Assembly: GCF_003837865.1 (NCBI RefSeq)
Contig: NZ_RQIS01000005.1
Location: forward strand, 1 to 64,000
Direction of reading: 5' to 3'
Source of the DNA: Paraburkholderia dinghuensis
GTDB lineage: Bacteria > Pseudomonadota > Gammaproteobacteria > Burkholderiales > Burkholderiaceae
Length of the DNA stretch: 64,000 nucleotides
A program made the translations under genes and the position numbers. A model generated the notes under the pieces. The model was given only the letters and a program-made list of their open reading frames with translations, ran no database searches and was not told where the DNA came from. Numbering within the stretch: position 1 is the stretch's first letter; each line of letters opens with the position of its first letter. This document shows positions 16,226 through 24,973 of this stretch, piece after piece.

Positions 16226-17623
16226 TCAATGTGGCTTTGGAACGTTGCCCAGGTCGCGCAGGAAGCTGTCGCGCCACACGCCGAGATTGTTGCGTCGCAA
16301 TGCTTCCATGTTGGTCTCATAGCGCGCCTGGCGCTCGGCGAGTGGCATCGACAGTGCGCGCTGCAGCGCCTCCGACGTACCCGCCGCGTCGTGCGGATTT
16401 ACGAGCAGCGCGCCGGTTAGTTCGCCGGCTGCGCCCGCGAAAATGGACAGCACGAGCACACCGGGATCACGCGGATTCTGCGCGGCGACGTACTCCTTGG
16501 CGACGAGATTCATGCCGTCGTGCAGCGGCGTGACGTAGCCCACCTGCGACTCGCGAAAGAGCGACATCAGTTCTCCGTGGTCGTACTGCTGGCTCAGATA
16601 GCGGATCGGTGTGTAGTCGAGACCAGAGTAGCGGCCATTGATGCGCCCCGCTTCGCGCTCCAGTTCCTCGCGAATCCGTTTGTAGCTCGCGACGTCGGAA
16701 CGCGTTGGCGGCGCGATCTGCACGAGCGTGACCTTGCCGCGCCATTCCGGCTCGCGTTCGAGCAACTGTTCGAACGCGTGAAAGCGCTCCACGAGTCCCT
16801 TCGAATAGTCCAGCCGGTCCACGCTCATGATGAGCTTGCTTCCCTCCAGACTCTGCTCGAGGTCGATCACGTGCTGGCGGTTTTCGTAACGCGCGGCCTG
16901 TTCGGCGATCTCGTCGGGGAACACACCAATGCGGTAGACGCCCGTGCGCAGCTTGCGGCCGAAGGCTTCCACGCGGGCGGACTCGCCGTCCTCGAAGACC
17001 TCGCCGCGCGCGTTGCGCACTATGTAGTCGTGGAACGCCAACTGGTCGTTGCGTGTCTGGAATCCGATCAGGTCGTAACAACACAGCGACCGGACCAGTT
17101 CCTCGTGCGGCGGAATCGTCTGCAACACCTGGGGTGACGGGAACGGAATGTGCAGGAAGAACCCGATGCGGTTTTCGACGCTCTCTGAGCGCAGCGCCTC
17201 GGCGAACGGGATCAGATGGTAGTCGTGGACCCAGATGTTGTCGTCGGGGCGAATCAGATTCACGAGCTTGTGCGCCAGCCACGCGTTCACGCGCCGGTAG
17301 CCCGCATACTCGTCGCGTTCGTAGTGCGCGAGGTCGTTGCGGTAGTGAAAGACGGGCCACAGCGTGGCATTCGAAAAACCGCGATAGTACTGGTCGTAGT
17401 CCTTGCGCGTGAGGCCGATGGTCGCAAAGGTGACGGAGCCGTCCAGAACGAGCGATGGCCCGGCATGGGCAACGGACTCGCTCACGACATCCCCGCTCCA
17501 CCCGAACCAGATGCCGCCGTCGCCCTTCAGCGCGCCGAACACGGCGACGGCCAGGCCGCCGGCGGATTCTTTCGTCTGTGCCGGCGTTGCCACGCGGTTC
17601 GACACGACGATCAATCTGCCCAT
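16226..17623 (-). CDS. otsA: Trehalose-6-phosphate synthase
   Basis: GT20 enzyme making trehalose 6-phosphate from UDP-glucose and glucose 6-phosphate. 465 residues, full length. Motifs: SNRVATP and the glycine loop SAGGLAVAV at the N-terminus, WVHDYHLIPFA, SVDRLDYSKGLVER and DGMNLVAKEYVA in the donor domain. GGAGG lies 9 bases before the ATG. The phosphatase gene otsB is not adjacent, so trehalose production needs a phosphatase elsewhere. The neighbouring MscS channel suggests an osmotic-stress context. Confidence 0.95.
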   Translation of the reverse strand: MGRLIVVSNRVATPAQTKESAGGLAVAVFGALKGDGGIWFGWSGDVVSESVAHAGPSLVLDGSVTFATIGLTRKDYDQYYRGFSNATLWPVFHYRNDLAHYERDEYAGYRRVNAWLAHKLVNLIRPDDNIWVHDYHLIPFAEALRSESVENRIGFFLHIPFPSPQVLQTIPPHEELVRSLCCYDLIGFQTRNDQLAFHDYIVRNARGEVFEDGESARVEAFGRKLRTGVYRIGVFPDEIAEQAARYENRQHVIDLEQSLEGSKLIMSVDRLDYSKGLVERFHAFEQLLEREPEWRGKVTLVQIAPPTRSDVASYKRIREELEREAGRINGRYSGLDYTPIRYLSQQYDHGELMSLFRESQVGYVTPLHDGMNLVAKEYVAAQNPRDPGVLVLSIFAGAAGELTGALLVNPHDAAGTSEALQRALSMPLAERQARYETNMEALRRNNLGVWRDSFLRDLGNVPKPH

Positions 17624-17786
17624 CTATGCGTTCCTCCGCTCGTGACGCGTGCTAACTCGTGCTTCTGCGTGGACCATTCGCTCCGTTCGCTCGCCGTTCC
17701 TGCACCAGACGTACGCGATGCCACCCGCGCTTCGCGCATCGTCGCTGACCGTGACGATACCGCCCTCGCGCACATGTGCCCGGCTG

Positions 17787-19082
17787 CTATCCCGCGGACC
17801 GCCGTGTGCCTTTTACGGCATCACCGGCGGGAGCCGTTGCCGCGTGATCCGGTGAATCCTTCGTCTTCTCCATCGCCTGCATGGCGACGCTGGCCTCCAC
17901 AGTCCGCTCCCCGCCGCCAGTCACCGGATCGGCCTCCGTGTTGGCCGCCGTGCTCGATGCCGCTGGCTGCGCGGGCCGGCTCGTCCGTCCCGGCAACTCG
18001 CTCGCACTGCTCTCCAGATCCGCCGACATCTCAGCGCGCGTCCTCGGCAGGAATTGCGGATACTGCGCGTTCACGAAGCCGAGCAACCCTTCGCGCACGC
18101 GGCAGCGCAGATCCCAGGCCAGCCCCGAATCCCGCGAACTGACCAGCACACGCAACTGCATCGCGCGCTCATTGGCGTCGGTGACCTGCAGCACCTGCAC
18201 GCGACCATCCCACTCGGGCGCATTCGTAACGATGCGCGTCAGTTCCTCGCGAAGCGGCGCGAGCGGCATGCGGAAATCGAGCCACAGGAACACGGTCCCG
18301 ATGATCTGCGAGCTGCTACGCGTCCAGTTCGCGAACGGATTCTCGATGAACCACTGCAACGGCACGATCATGCGCCGCTGGTCCCAGAGCCGTAGCGAGA
18401 CGTACGTACCGGTGATTTCCTCGACGCGCCCCCACTCGCCCTGAATCACGACCACATCGTCGAGCCGGATCGGTTGAGTGAGCGCGATCTGCAACCCGGC
18501 GATCATATTGGCAAGCACGGGCCGTGCCGCGATACCGGCGACGAGACCGGCTACGCCCGCCGACGCGAGCAGGCTTGTGCCGAACTGCCTCACGTTCGGA
18601 AAGTTCATGAGCGCCGCGCCGGTGCCGACGATCATGATCAGCCCCATCACCGTGCGCGCGAGCACGCGCGCCTGGGTGTGGATGCGGCGGGCCTGGAGGT
18701 TATCGGCGGCGTCGAGCGGATGGGCCGCGATGATCGTCTCGCCGATGGCGGCCGCGCAGCGCAGCGAAAGCCAGGTGATGGAAGCGATGAGCGCGACGGC
18801 GGTGAGTTCGCGCAGGCCGGAAATGAAGCGCAGCGTGTCGAGCGCCTGCGACAAGACGAACTGGAGCGCGAAAATGACGAGGACGGCGAGCGCGGGGAGA
18901 CGAATACTGCGCAGGAACACGCTCACGCGCGGATACGGCAGCGCGACGCGGCGCAGCACGCGCGAGCCGAGCCAGTGGGTGGCAGTCGCAACGGCGAACG
19001 CGACGGCACCGACGACGAAGGTACCGTGCCAGGTCTGCAGCGAGGTGTCGGCGACGAGCGAGAGAGCGTCGATGGTCTCCAT
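17787..19082 (-). CDS. MscS-family mechanosensitive ion channel
   Basis: 431 residues. Several hydrophobic helices in the first ~170 residues lead to the pore-lining helix and beta domain of MscS: FGTSLLASAGVAGLVAGIAA, then IALTQPIRLDDVVVIQGEWG and GRVEEITGTYVSLRLWDQRR. The last ~80 residues are a low-complexity Ser/Thr/Ala/Pro tail. It releases solutes on hypo-osmotic shock from the inner membrane. AGGAGG lies 12 bases before the ATG, slightly far. Transcribed toward otsA with 163 bases between. Confidence 0.9.
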   Translation of the reverse strand: METIDALSLVADTSLQTWHGTFVVGAVAFAVATATHWLGSRVLRRVALPYPRVSVFLRSIRLPALAVLVIFALQFVLSQALDTLRFISGLRELTAVALIASITWLSLRCAAAIGETIIAAHPLDAADNLQARRIHTQARVLARTVMGLIMIVGTGAALMNFPNVRQFGTSLLASAGVAGLVAGIAARPVLANMIAGLQIALTQPIRLDDVVVIQGEWGRVEEITGTYVSLRLWDQRRMIVPLQWFIENPFANWTRSSSQIIGTVFLWLDFRMPLAPLREELTRIVTNAPEWDGRVQVLQVTDANERAMQLRVLVSSRDSGLAWDLRCRVREGLLGFVNAQYPQFLPRTRAEMSADLESSASELPGRTSRPAQPAASSTAANTEADPVTGGGERTVEASVAMQAMEKTKDSPDHAATAPAGDAVKGTRRSAG

Positions 19083-19453
19083 CTGCAGCCTGTTCCTCCT
19101 GAGCGTGGGGGCGACTCGTGGAAGCGGCCCTGGCGCAGGCCCGCGGCCGAAACCAGCGTGCTGTCACGTACCACCGCGACGTGCCACAACGGCCTGCCGC
19201 GCGTGAGCGTGACGAGGCGCGCCGGGCGAGCTGCAACGTCGCGCGCCTCGCTACACTTTCTGCTTCACGGCCATGCTTTGCGTCCGTGCTTCACGTCCCT
19301 ATTTCGCCGATCACCCGGCGCGCCATTTACAGCAAGCCGCGCCGAAAAGCGGACGGTGTCGGCCATTCGCCGCGCAATCCCCGTCATGCGAGGTCTTTCA
19401 AAGTCCCGAATCAGCCGGTCACGCGACCGGCCGATCAGGCAACGTGACGGGAC
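19083..19453 (-). other. 371-bp gap between MscS gene and Rap1a-like gene
   Basis: No credible gene. It contains a hairpin GCCGGTC-ACGC-GACCGGC (19414-19431) downstream of the Rap1a-like stop without a T tract, and presumably the promoter of the MscS-type gene. Confidence 0.5.
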
Positions 19454-19810
19454 TCAGTTGCCGGCCTTGCAGGGGAACGCCTTCCCGAGTCCGAGCGAGA
19501 CCGCCGTGCTCGCGTTATAACCCGCGACGTTCGGGTTGTCGGCGATGTACTTGCGTACCGCGTCGGTGAGCTGCGCCGAGCGCGCGTCCGGCGGCAGGCA
19601 GAAGTACTGACCGACGCGCGGCCCAGTCGTACCGCCGATTGCGTCGATTGTGTTGAACACCCCGTCAGCGGCACCTTCGATGTAGGCCGCACACGCAGCG
19701 CGCGAGGCGACGTCGGTCTTCATGCAGAGCCGGTTGAGGTCGCCTGCCGTGAAGGCAAATGCCGAAATCGGCAACACGAGCGCACCGGCGCAAATCAGAG
19801 CCCGCAGCAT
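19454..19810 (-). CDS. Rap1a/Tai-family periplasmic protein
   Basis: 118 residues with a signal peptide (MLRALICAGALVLPISAFA). The mature part shows the Rap1a/Tai pattern: FTAGDLNRLCM near the start, CAAYIEGAADGVF with the conserved cysteine, and a later FCLPP. Founding members are immunity proteins that block type VI secreted amidases in the periplasm; many relatives are orphans with unknown roles. No amidase or other effector is next to it. It lies downstream of an ankyrin-repeat gene on the same strand. The disulfide cysteines seen in the family are present. Confidence 0.75.
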   Translation of the reverse strand: MLRALICAGALVLPISAFAFTAGDLNRLCMKTDVASRAACAAYIEGAADGVFNTIDAIGGTTGPRVGQYFCLPPDARSAQLTDAVRKYIADNPNVAGYNASTAVSLGLGKAFPCKAGN

Positions 19811-19894
19811 GGTTCTCCTTGTTCGTTACGTGTGGTGTGGCGCCGCGTTCCAGGTTCAGCGGGCCGCCGGCCGGTCTGGACGCCGACGATCTCG

Positions 19895-20638
19895 TTATTT
19901 TGCACTGTTTTGCGGCGCCGCCGTGTTACCGGCCGGGGCGCCCGATTGTGCCATCCGCGCGGACAAGCCCTTGATTGCGTCAGGCGCCTTGTACTGTTTC
20001 GCGAAATCGAGCGCGTTCATGCCGATCTGGTTCTTCGCGCTGACGTCCGCGCCGTTGTCGAGCAGCAGCTTAAGCGTCGTCATGTGATCGCCTCGCGCGG
20101 CCATCATGAGCGGCGTCGTGCCATTGGGCGACTGCGCGTCGACGAAGGCCGAATGTTCGAGCAGCAACTTGACGACGTCGTCGTTGCCATTCGCCGCCGC
20201 GTAATGCAGCGGGGCCCAGCCTTTCTTGTTGACTTCGGCACCCTTCGCGATGAGCAACTTCGCGAGATCGAGGTCGCCGTTGAGCGCGGCCAGCATGAGC
20301 GCGTTTTCACCCGCCCGGTCCTCAGCTCCAACCTTGGTGGCCGGATTGTCGAGCAGGAGGGCGGCCACCTTATCGGACTTCTCGCGTGCGGCGATCACGA
20401 GGAGCGGCATGCCGTGATCGTCGGTGGCGTTCGGATCCTGACCCTTGGCGAGCTCTTTCGCGATGCTCTTGTCGTCGTCGAACTTGACGGACTTCACGAC
20501 CGAGTCGATCGACGCGGCGTGTGCGGGCACGGCGGCCAGCAGCGCGGCACTCACGGCACAGGCGAGCGCGGCGCTCACACGCCGCACGGACGCGGCACGA
20601 ACGGAAGAGACGGCGGGCAAAAGCGGTTTCGAGTTCAT
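19895..20638 (-). CDS. Exported ankyrin-repeat protein
   Basis: 247 residues. A long signal region (cleavage near VPAHAAS) is followed by about five ankyrin repeats, for example GMPLLVIAAREKSDKVAALL, ENALMLAALNGDLDLAKLLI, APLHYAAANGNDDVVKLLL and TPLMMAARGDHMTTLKLLL, and a short Ala/Pro tail. The ATG was taken as start because the upstream extension lacks a signal peptide; AAGG lies before it. Periplasmic ankyrin proteins mediate protein contacts, such as protecting catalase or acting as immunity factors; the partner is unknown. 84 bases separate it from the Rap1a-like gene. Confidence 0.85.
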   Translation of the reverse strand: MNSKPLLPAVSSVRAASVRRVSAALACAVSAALLAAVPAHAASIDSVVKSVKFDDDKSIAKELAKGQDPNATDDHGMPLLVIAAREKSDKVAALLLDNPATKVGAEDRAGENALMLAALNGDLDLAKLLIAKGAEVNKKGWAPLHYAAANGNDDVVKLLLEHSAFVDAQSPNGTTPLMMAARGDHMTTLKLLLDNGADVSAKNQIGMNALDFAKQYKAPDAIKGLSARMAQSGAPAGNTAAPQNSAK

Positions 20639-20715
20639 GTCAAACCTTAACTTTATTCGGTATGTTGCTGATAGCAGACGATATTGCCAGCTTGCAGGCG
20701 CCAGAAGACGCCCGA

Positions 20716-21501
20716 TCAAACCGCCGCCGGAATCTTGAAGAGCCGGAAGAAGTTCTGCGTGGTAGCCGCGCCGAGTTCGGCATCGGTCATCCCGCGCTGC
20801 TGCGCAATGAATCTTCCGACATGGCTCACGTACGCAGGTTCATTGGGTTTGCCCCGATATGGCACTGGCGCAAGGTAAGGCGAGTCGGTTTCGATCAACA
20901 GACGCTCGATCGGCACCCGGCGCGCGACCTCCTGGACATCGGTCGCGCTTTTGAACGTCACGATGCCCGACAGCGAAATGTAGAAGTTTTGCGCAAGCGC
21001 GCGCTCGGCGATCGGCCAGGGCTCGGTGAAGCAGTGCATCACGCCGCCCGGCACGCCTGCCCGCTCCTCCTCCATGAGGCGCAGTGTGTCGTCCGCGGAA
21101 GCGCGCGTGTGCACGATCAGCGGCTTGCCCGTGGCGTGCGCAGCACGAATATGGGTGCGAAAGCGCTCGCGCTGCCATTCCATGTCGGCGATGGTGCGCT
21201 CGCCAAGGCGATAGTAATCGAGCCCCGTTTCGCCGATCGCGACCACCTTGGGATGGGCAGCCAGTTCGACCAGTTCGGCGACGGTGGGCTCCTTCGCGTC
21301 CTCGTGGTCGGGATGCACGCCCACCGAAGCGAAAACGTTCTCGAAGCGATTCGCGATGTCGAGGACCGAAGGTAGTGTCTCGAGATCGACCGAAACGCAC
21401 AGTGCGTGCGTCACAGCGTGCGTACGCATGTTCTCGAGGACCTGCGGCAGGCGATCGCCGAGGCCTTCGAAGTTGATGTGGCAATGTGAATCGACAAACA
21501 T
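20716..21501 (-). CDS. TatD-family metal-dependent hydrolase
   Basis: 261 residues, full length. Metal ligands of the TIM-barrel: DSHCHINF near the start, the glutamate in AIGETGLDYYR, IVHTRAS, MHCFTEPW and the aspartate of IETDSPYL. The family acts on DNA 3' ends or other phosphoesters; the paralogue next to holB/tmk is usually called YcfH. It ends the leftward mltG-tmk-holB-GNAT-tatD run, 18 bases after the acetyltransferase. Confidence 0.93.
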   Translation of the reverse strand: MFVDSHCHINFEGLGDRLPQVLENMRTHAVTHALCVSVDLETLPSVLDIANRFENVFASVGVHPDHEDAKEPTVAELVELAAHPKVVAIGETGLDYYRLGERTIADMEWQRERFRTHIRAAHATGKPLIVHTRASADDTLRLMEEERAGVPGGVMHCFTEPWPIAERALAQNFYISLSGIVTFKSATDVQEVARRVPIERLLIETDSPYLAPVPYRGKPNEPAYVSHVGRFIAQQRGMTDAELGAATTQNFFRLFKIPAAV

Positions 21502-21519
21502 GGGTAGTCCTGCGCGGGT

Positions 21520-22035
21520 TCAGGCGGCGGCCGGCGCGGCGTCGAGCCGCTTGCCGAGGATGACGAGATCGCGCTCGACACCATCGAGTACGGCGACGCG
21601 CGGCAGCGTCCCCCACACGGCAAAGCCGAAGCTGCTGAAAAGCCGCATGCTCGGCTCGTTGTGACCGAACACGAAACCGAGCACCGTGTGGATGTCGAGT
21701 CCCGGCGCGGCCTCGATGGCGGCGGCCAGCAACTGGCGGCCAAGCCCCTTGCCGCGCGCGGCCTCATCGAGGTAGATGCTGACCTCGGACGTGTGCCGGT
21801 ACGCCGGACGTCCGTAAAAATCGGAGAAGCTAAGCCATGCGATCACGCGGCCACCCTCTTCGACCACCCACAGCGGCCGCTTCGCGGGGCCGTGCGCCTC
21901 GAACCAGTGCAGGCGGCTTTCGACGCTCACCGGCTCCAGATCGGCCGTGACCTGCCGCGACGGCACGGTCGAGTTGTAGATCTCGACGATCGCGGGCAGA
22001 TCGTCGAGGGTGGCATCCCGGTAAGCAAGGCTCAT
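21520..22035 (-). CDS. GNAT acetyltransferase (phosphinothricin acetyltransferase-like)
   Basis: 171 residues. Starts MSLAYRDATLDDLPAIVEIYN, with the acetyl-CoA loop EAARGKGLGRQLLAAAIEA and the C-terminal VLGFVFGHNEPSMRLFSSFGF, all typical of the Pat/Bar/YwnH subgroup that N-acetylates small amino-group substrates such as methionine sulfoximine or phosphinothricin. Natural substrate not determinable. It occupies the place between holB and tatD, where many beta-proteobacteria carry a PilZ-domain gene. Confidence 0.88.
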   Translation of the reverse strand: MSLAYRDATLDDLPAIVEIYNSTVPSRQVTADLEPVSVESRLHWFEAHGPAKRPLWVVEEGGRVIAWLSFSDFYGRPAYRHTSEVSIYLDEAARGKGLGRQLLAAAIEAAPGLDIHTVLGFVFGHNEPSMRLFSSFGFAVWGTLPRVAVLDGVERDLVILGKRLDAAPAAA

Positions 22036-22149
22036 GGTGATCAGAATTCAGAATTCGGATGGGGCCGGCCGCGCTTCAAAGGGCGCGCGGCCGGCTGGGT
22101 CAGTCAGGTCTGGTTATACAGCCTCGGCGGCCTCGGGTTCAGACGAACC

Positions 22150-23178
22150 TCAGGCAAACATTTCACGATAGCCGAGAAACAATTCCTCGAACACAAGGCG
22201 CGCGTTCAGCGGATGGTTCTCGACGGCGCGCTGGCGCGTGACGGCCTTCAGATAGCGGGCGAGCGCGGGAGCGTCAATCTTCGCGGCGCAGCGCGCGAGC
22301 GCGGCGTTCGCTTGAGGAAAATAGCGCGGGCGGCCCGCAGTCCGTTCGGCGAGGAGGTCGTAGACCCAGCGCTGCAGCCAGCCGAGCACGAGCGGCACCG
22401 GCAGTTTCTGCAGCGTCTCGCCGCACGCGAAGGCGTCGCACCCGGCGCCCGCCGACAGTTGCGCAATGGTCCAGTCGCGCAACGGGCGGTTCTCGTCGTT
22501 GGCGAGCGCAAGTGCGGCCAGCGGTGCGCCGCCCGCCTCGGCAAGTACGTCGGCCATACCCTGCGCGGCGAGCCATGCAGTTGCAGCCTCGGGCGCGGGT
22601 GTGCCCATCGGCCACTGGCGGCAGCGGCTGATGATGGTCGGCAAGAGTCGGTCGATGCGCGCGCTAACGAGCAGGAACACGACGCCCGCTGGCGGCTCTT
22701 CGAGTGTTTTCAGCAGGGCATTGGCAGCGGCCACGTTGAGCGCCTCGGCCGGATACAGCACGACTACGCGCATGCCGCCGCGATGCGAGCCGACGCCCGT
22801 AAAGTTGAGCAACGCGCGCACCTGCTCGATACGGATTTCCTTGCTCAGCGTGCGGCTTTTCTTGCCGTCGTCGTCGCCCTTTTCGGCTGCCTTCTCGTTG
22901 TCCTCGGCAGCGGCCGCGCCAACCTCGGCTCCCAGCGCCTCGGGTACGACGATGCGGTAGTCGGGATGATTGCCCTGGTCGAACCAGTTACACGCGGGAC
23001 AGGTGCCGCACGGCTCGCCGTTGGGCTTCGGCGCTTCGCAGAGCAGGCCCTTCGCGAGGTGCTGCGCGAAATGAAGCTTCCCGATCCCCGCCTGACCGTG
23101 CAGCAGCAGTGCGTGCGGCCAGTGGCTACGCAATTGCTGAAGACGCTCCCAGTCTACCGTCTGCCACGGATAAATCAT
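22150..23178 (-). CDS. holB: DNA polymerase III delta' subunit
   Basis: Clamp-loader subunit of the replicative polymerase. 342 residues. P-loop-like LLLHGQAGIGKLHFAQ, a zinc-binding cluster CGTCPACNWF, the KTLEEPP sensor block in NALLKTLEEPPAGVVFLLVS, and the SRC motif in IISRCRQWP. The insert around residues 85-110, rich in Asp, Glu and Lys (DNEKAAEKGDDDGKK), is longer than in E. coli. It lies 85 bases after tmk in the same direction; that gap is AT-rich. Confidence 0.93.
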   Translation of the reverse strand: MIYPWQTVDWERLQQLRSHWPHALLLHGQAGIGKLHFAQHLAKGLLCEAPKPNGEPCGTCPACNWFDQGNHPDYRIVVPEALGAEVGAAAAEDNEKAAEKGDDDGKKSRTLSKEIRIEQVRALLNFTGVGSHRGGMRVVVLYPAEALNVAAANALLKTLEEPPAGVVFLLVSARIDRLLPTIISRCRQWPMGTPAPEAATAWLAAQGMADVLAEAGGAPLAALALANDENRPLRDWTIAQLSAGAGCDAFACGETLQKLPVPLVLGWLQRWVYDLLAERTAGRPRYFPQANAALARCAAKIDAPALARYLKAVTRQRAVENHPLNARLVFEELFLGYREMFA

Positions 23179-23263
23179 TTTTTATCAATCAGTTAGTCGA
23201 CAAAACCAAGAGTTGAGCCGAGGTTTACATCGAGACATAAATTCGTCAAATGATGATTTTAAA

Positions 23264-23884
23264 TCAAAGTCTTGCAATGATTTTCTCAAGTTGTTTGCGA
23301 ATTTCATCGATGCTCTGACTCGAATCGATAATCGCAAACCGGTGCGGCGCCTCTTCGGCCCGGCGCAGATACTCCCCGCGCGTACGTGTAAAGAAAGCGT
23401 CCGTCTCGCTCTCGAAACGGTCCGGCTCGCGCGCGGCACCACGGCGTTCGCTGGCCGTATCGGGCGGAATGTCGAACAGCACCGTCAAGTCGGGCTGGAA
23501 ACCGCCCTGCACCCACCGCTCCAGGGCCTCCAGCTTGTCGCGCGGCAATCCGCGGCCGCCGCCCTGGTAGGCGAAGGTGGCATCGGTGAAGCGGTCGGAG
23601 AGCACCCAGTCGCCGCGCGCGAGCGCCGGCTCGATGAGCTGCGCCAGATGTTCGCGGCGGGCCCCGAACATCAGCAGCGCCTCGGTCTCGAGGTCCATCG
23701 GCTGGTGCAGCAGGATCTCGCGCAACGTTTCGCCGAGGGGCGTGCCGCCCGGCTCACGCGTCATGACCACCGTATGCCCGCTCGGGGCGAGCTTTTCGAC
23801 GAGCTTGTCGCGGAACCAGGCGAGATGCGTGGTCTTGCCCGCGCCATCGATGCCCTCGAACGTGATGAATCGGCCCCGCGCCAT
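23264..23884 (-). CDS. tmk: Thymidylate kinase
   Basis: Phosphorylates dTMP to dTDP. 206 residues. P-loop [27 protein letters not shown], the DRF motif in [20 protein letters not shown], and a lid with arginines ([14 protein letters not shown]). The ATG abuts the mltG stop codon directly, so the two are translationally linked. Confidence 0.96.
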   Translation of the reverse strand: MARGRFITFEGIDGAGKTTHLAWFRDKLVEKLAPSGHTVVMTREPGGTPLGETLREILLHQPMDLETEALLMFGARREHLAQLIEPALARGDWVLSDRFTDATFAYQGGGRGLPRDKLEALERWVQGGFQPDLTVLFDIPPDTASERRGAAREPDRFESETDAFFTRTRGEYLRRAEEAPHRFAIIDSSQSIDEIRKQLEKIIARL

Positions 23885-24895
23885 TTACTGCCCCCGGATG
23901 TATTTGTCGACAGCCTTGTTGTGGTCGACGAGATTGTCGGAAAAGACACTGCTGCCATCGCCGCGCGCCACGAAATACAGCGCGGTGGTCGGTGCCGGGT
24001 TCAGTGCCGCCTGCAACGACGCGGCGCCCGGCAGTGCGATGGGCGTTGGCGGCAACCCAGCGCGCACGTACGTATTGTAAATAGTGTCAGTTCTCAGATC
24101 GCGTTTGCGCAGGTGCCCGTCGTAATCGTCGCCGAGCCCGTAAATTACAGACGGATCGGTCTGGAGCGGCATGCCCGCACGCAGCCGGTTCGAAAATACC
24201 GCGGCCACGAGCGGCCGGTCGCCCGCCCGGCCGGTCTCCTTCTCGATCAGCGAGGCGAGCGTCAGCGCCTCGTACGGCGACTTCACCGGCAGCCCCGGCG
24301 CGCGCGCGGCCCATGCCTCGGCGAGGCGCGTTTGCATTAACCGGTAGGCGCGGCGATACACATCGAGATCGCTCGAATTCTTGTCGAACAAATAAGTGTC
24401 AGGGAAAAACAGGCCCTCGGCGTTGCCTGTGGGCACAGCTGGCGCGCCTATCGCGGCCAGGATTTCGGCGTCCGTCATGCCGATGCTGTCATGGCGCAGC
24501 GCCGGATTGGCATTGAGTTCGGTGCGCATGCGCTTGAATGTCCAGCCCTCGATGATCGTCGCGACGTATTCGTTGACGTCTCCGAGCGCCATCTTCTGCA
24601 ACACCTGATACGGCGTCACGCCGAGCTTGAACTCGTAGTTGCCGGATTTCAGCTGGCTCTGGAGGCCCAGTACGCGCGTCATCAGCACGAACAGTTCGGT
24701 CTGGACCGGCACGCCGCCGCCGCGCAGCTGCGCCGTGACACTACGCACGGAACTATGCGGCTTGATGGTGACATCGAGCTGCTCGGAGGCGAGATCGACA
24801 GGCGTATTGGCCCAATGCCAGACACCCGCCACGGCGCCGGCGCCAAGCACGGCAAGCGTGGCGGCGGCAACAAGGCATTTCTTCAGAAGGGACAT
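23885..24895 (-). CDS. mltG: Endolytic murein transglycosylase
   Basis: Inner-membrane YceG-family lytic transglycosylase that cuts nascent glycan strands. 336 residues with an N-terminal membrane anchor (CLVAAATLAVLGAGAVAGVW) and a LysM-like subdomain. The catalytic glutamate lies in ALTLASLIEKETG, with TDPSVIYGLG, TYVRAGLPPTPIALPG and the terminal FVARGDGSSVFS block. A GTG 3 codons upstream is an alternative start; neither has a strong ribosome site. First gene of the mltG-tmk-holB unit, divergent from ygfZ. Confidence 0.93.
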   Translation of the reverse strand: MSLLKKCLVAAATLAVLGAGAVAGVWHWANTPVDLASEQLDVTIKPHSSVRSVTAQLRGGGVPVQTELFVLMTRVLGLQSQLKSGNYEFKLGVTPYQVLQKMALGDVNEYVATIIEGWTFKRMRTELNANPALRHDSIGMTDAEILAAIGAPAVPTGNAEGLFFPDTYLFDKNSSDLDVYRRAYRLMQTRLAEAWAARAPGLPVKSPYEALTLASLIEKETGRAGDRPLVAAVFSNRLRAGMPLQTDPSVIYGLGDDYDGHLRKRDLRTDTIYNTYVRAGLPPTPIALPGAASLQAALNPAPTTALYFVARGDGSSVFSDNLVDHNKAVDKYIRGQ

Positions 24896-24973
24896 GCGGA
24901 ACACGGCTCAGGATGACCTCATATAATAACTGCTCGCTCTCGCCAAAGTCAGGATTGACTGTTACCCGAATCC

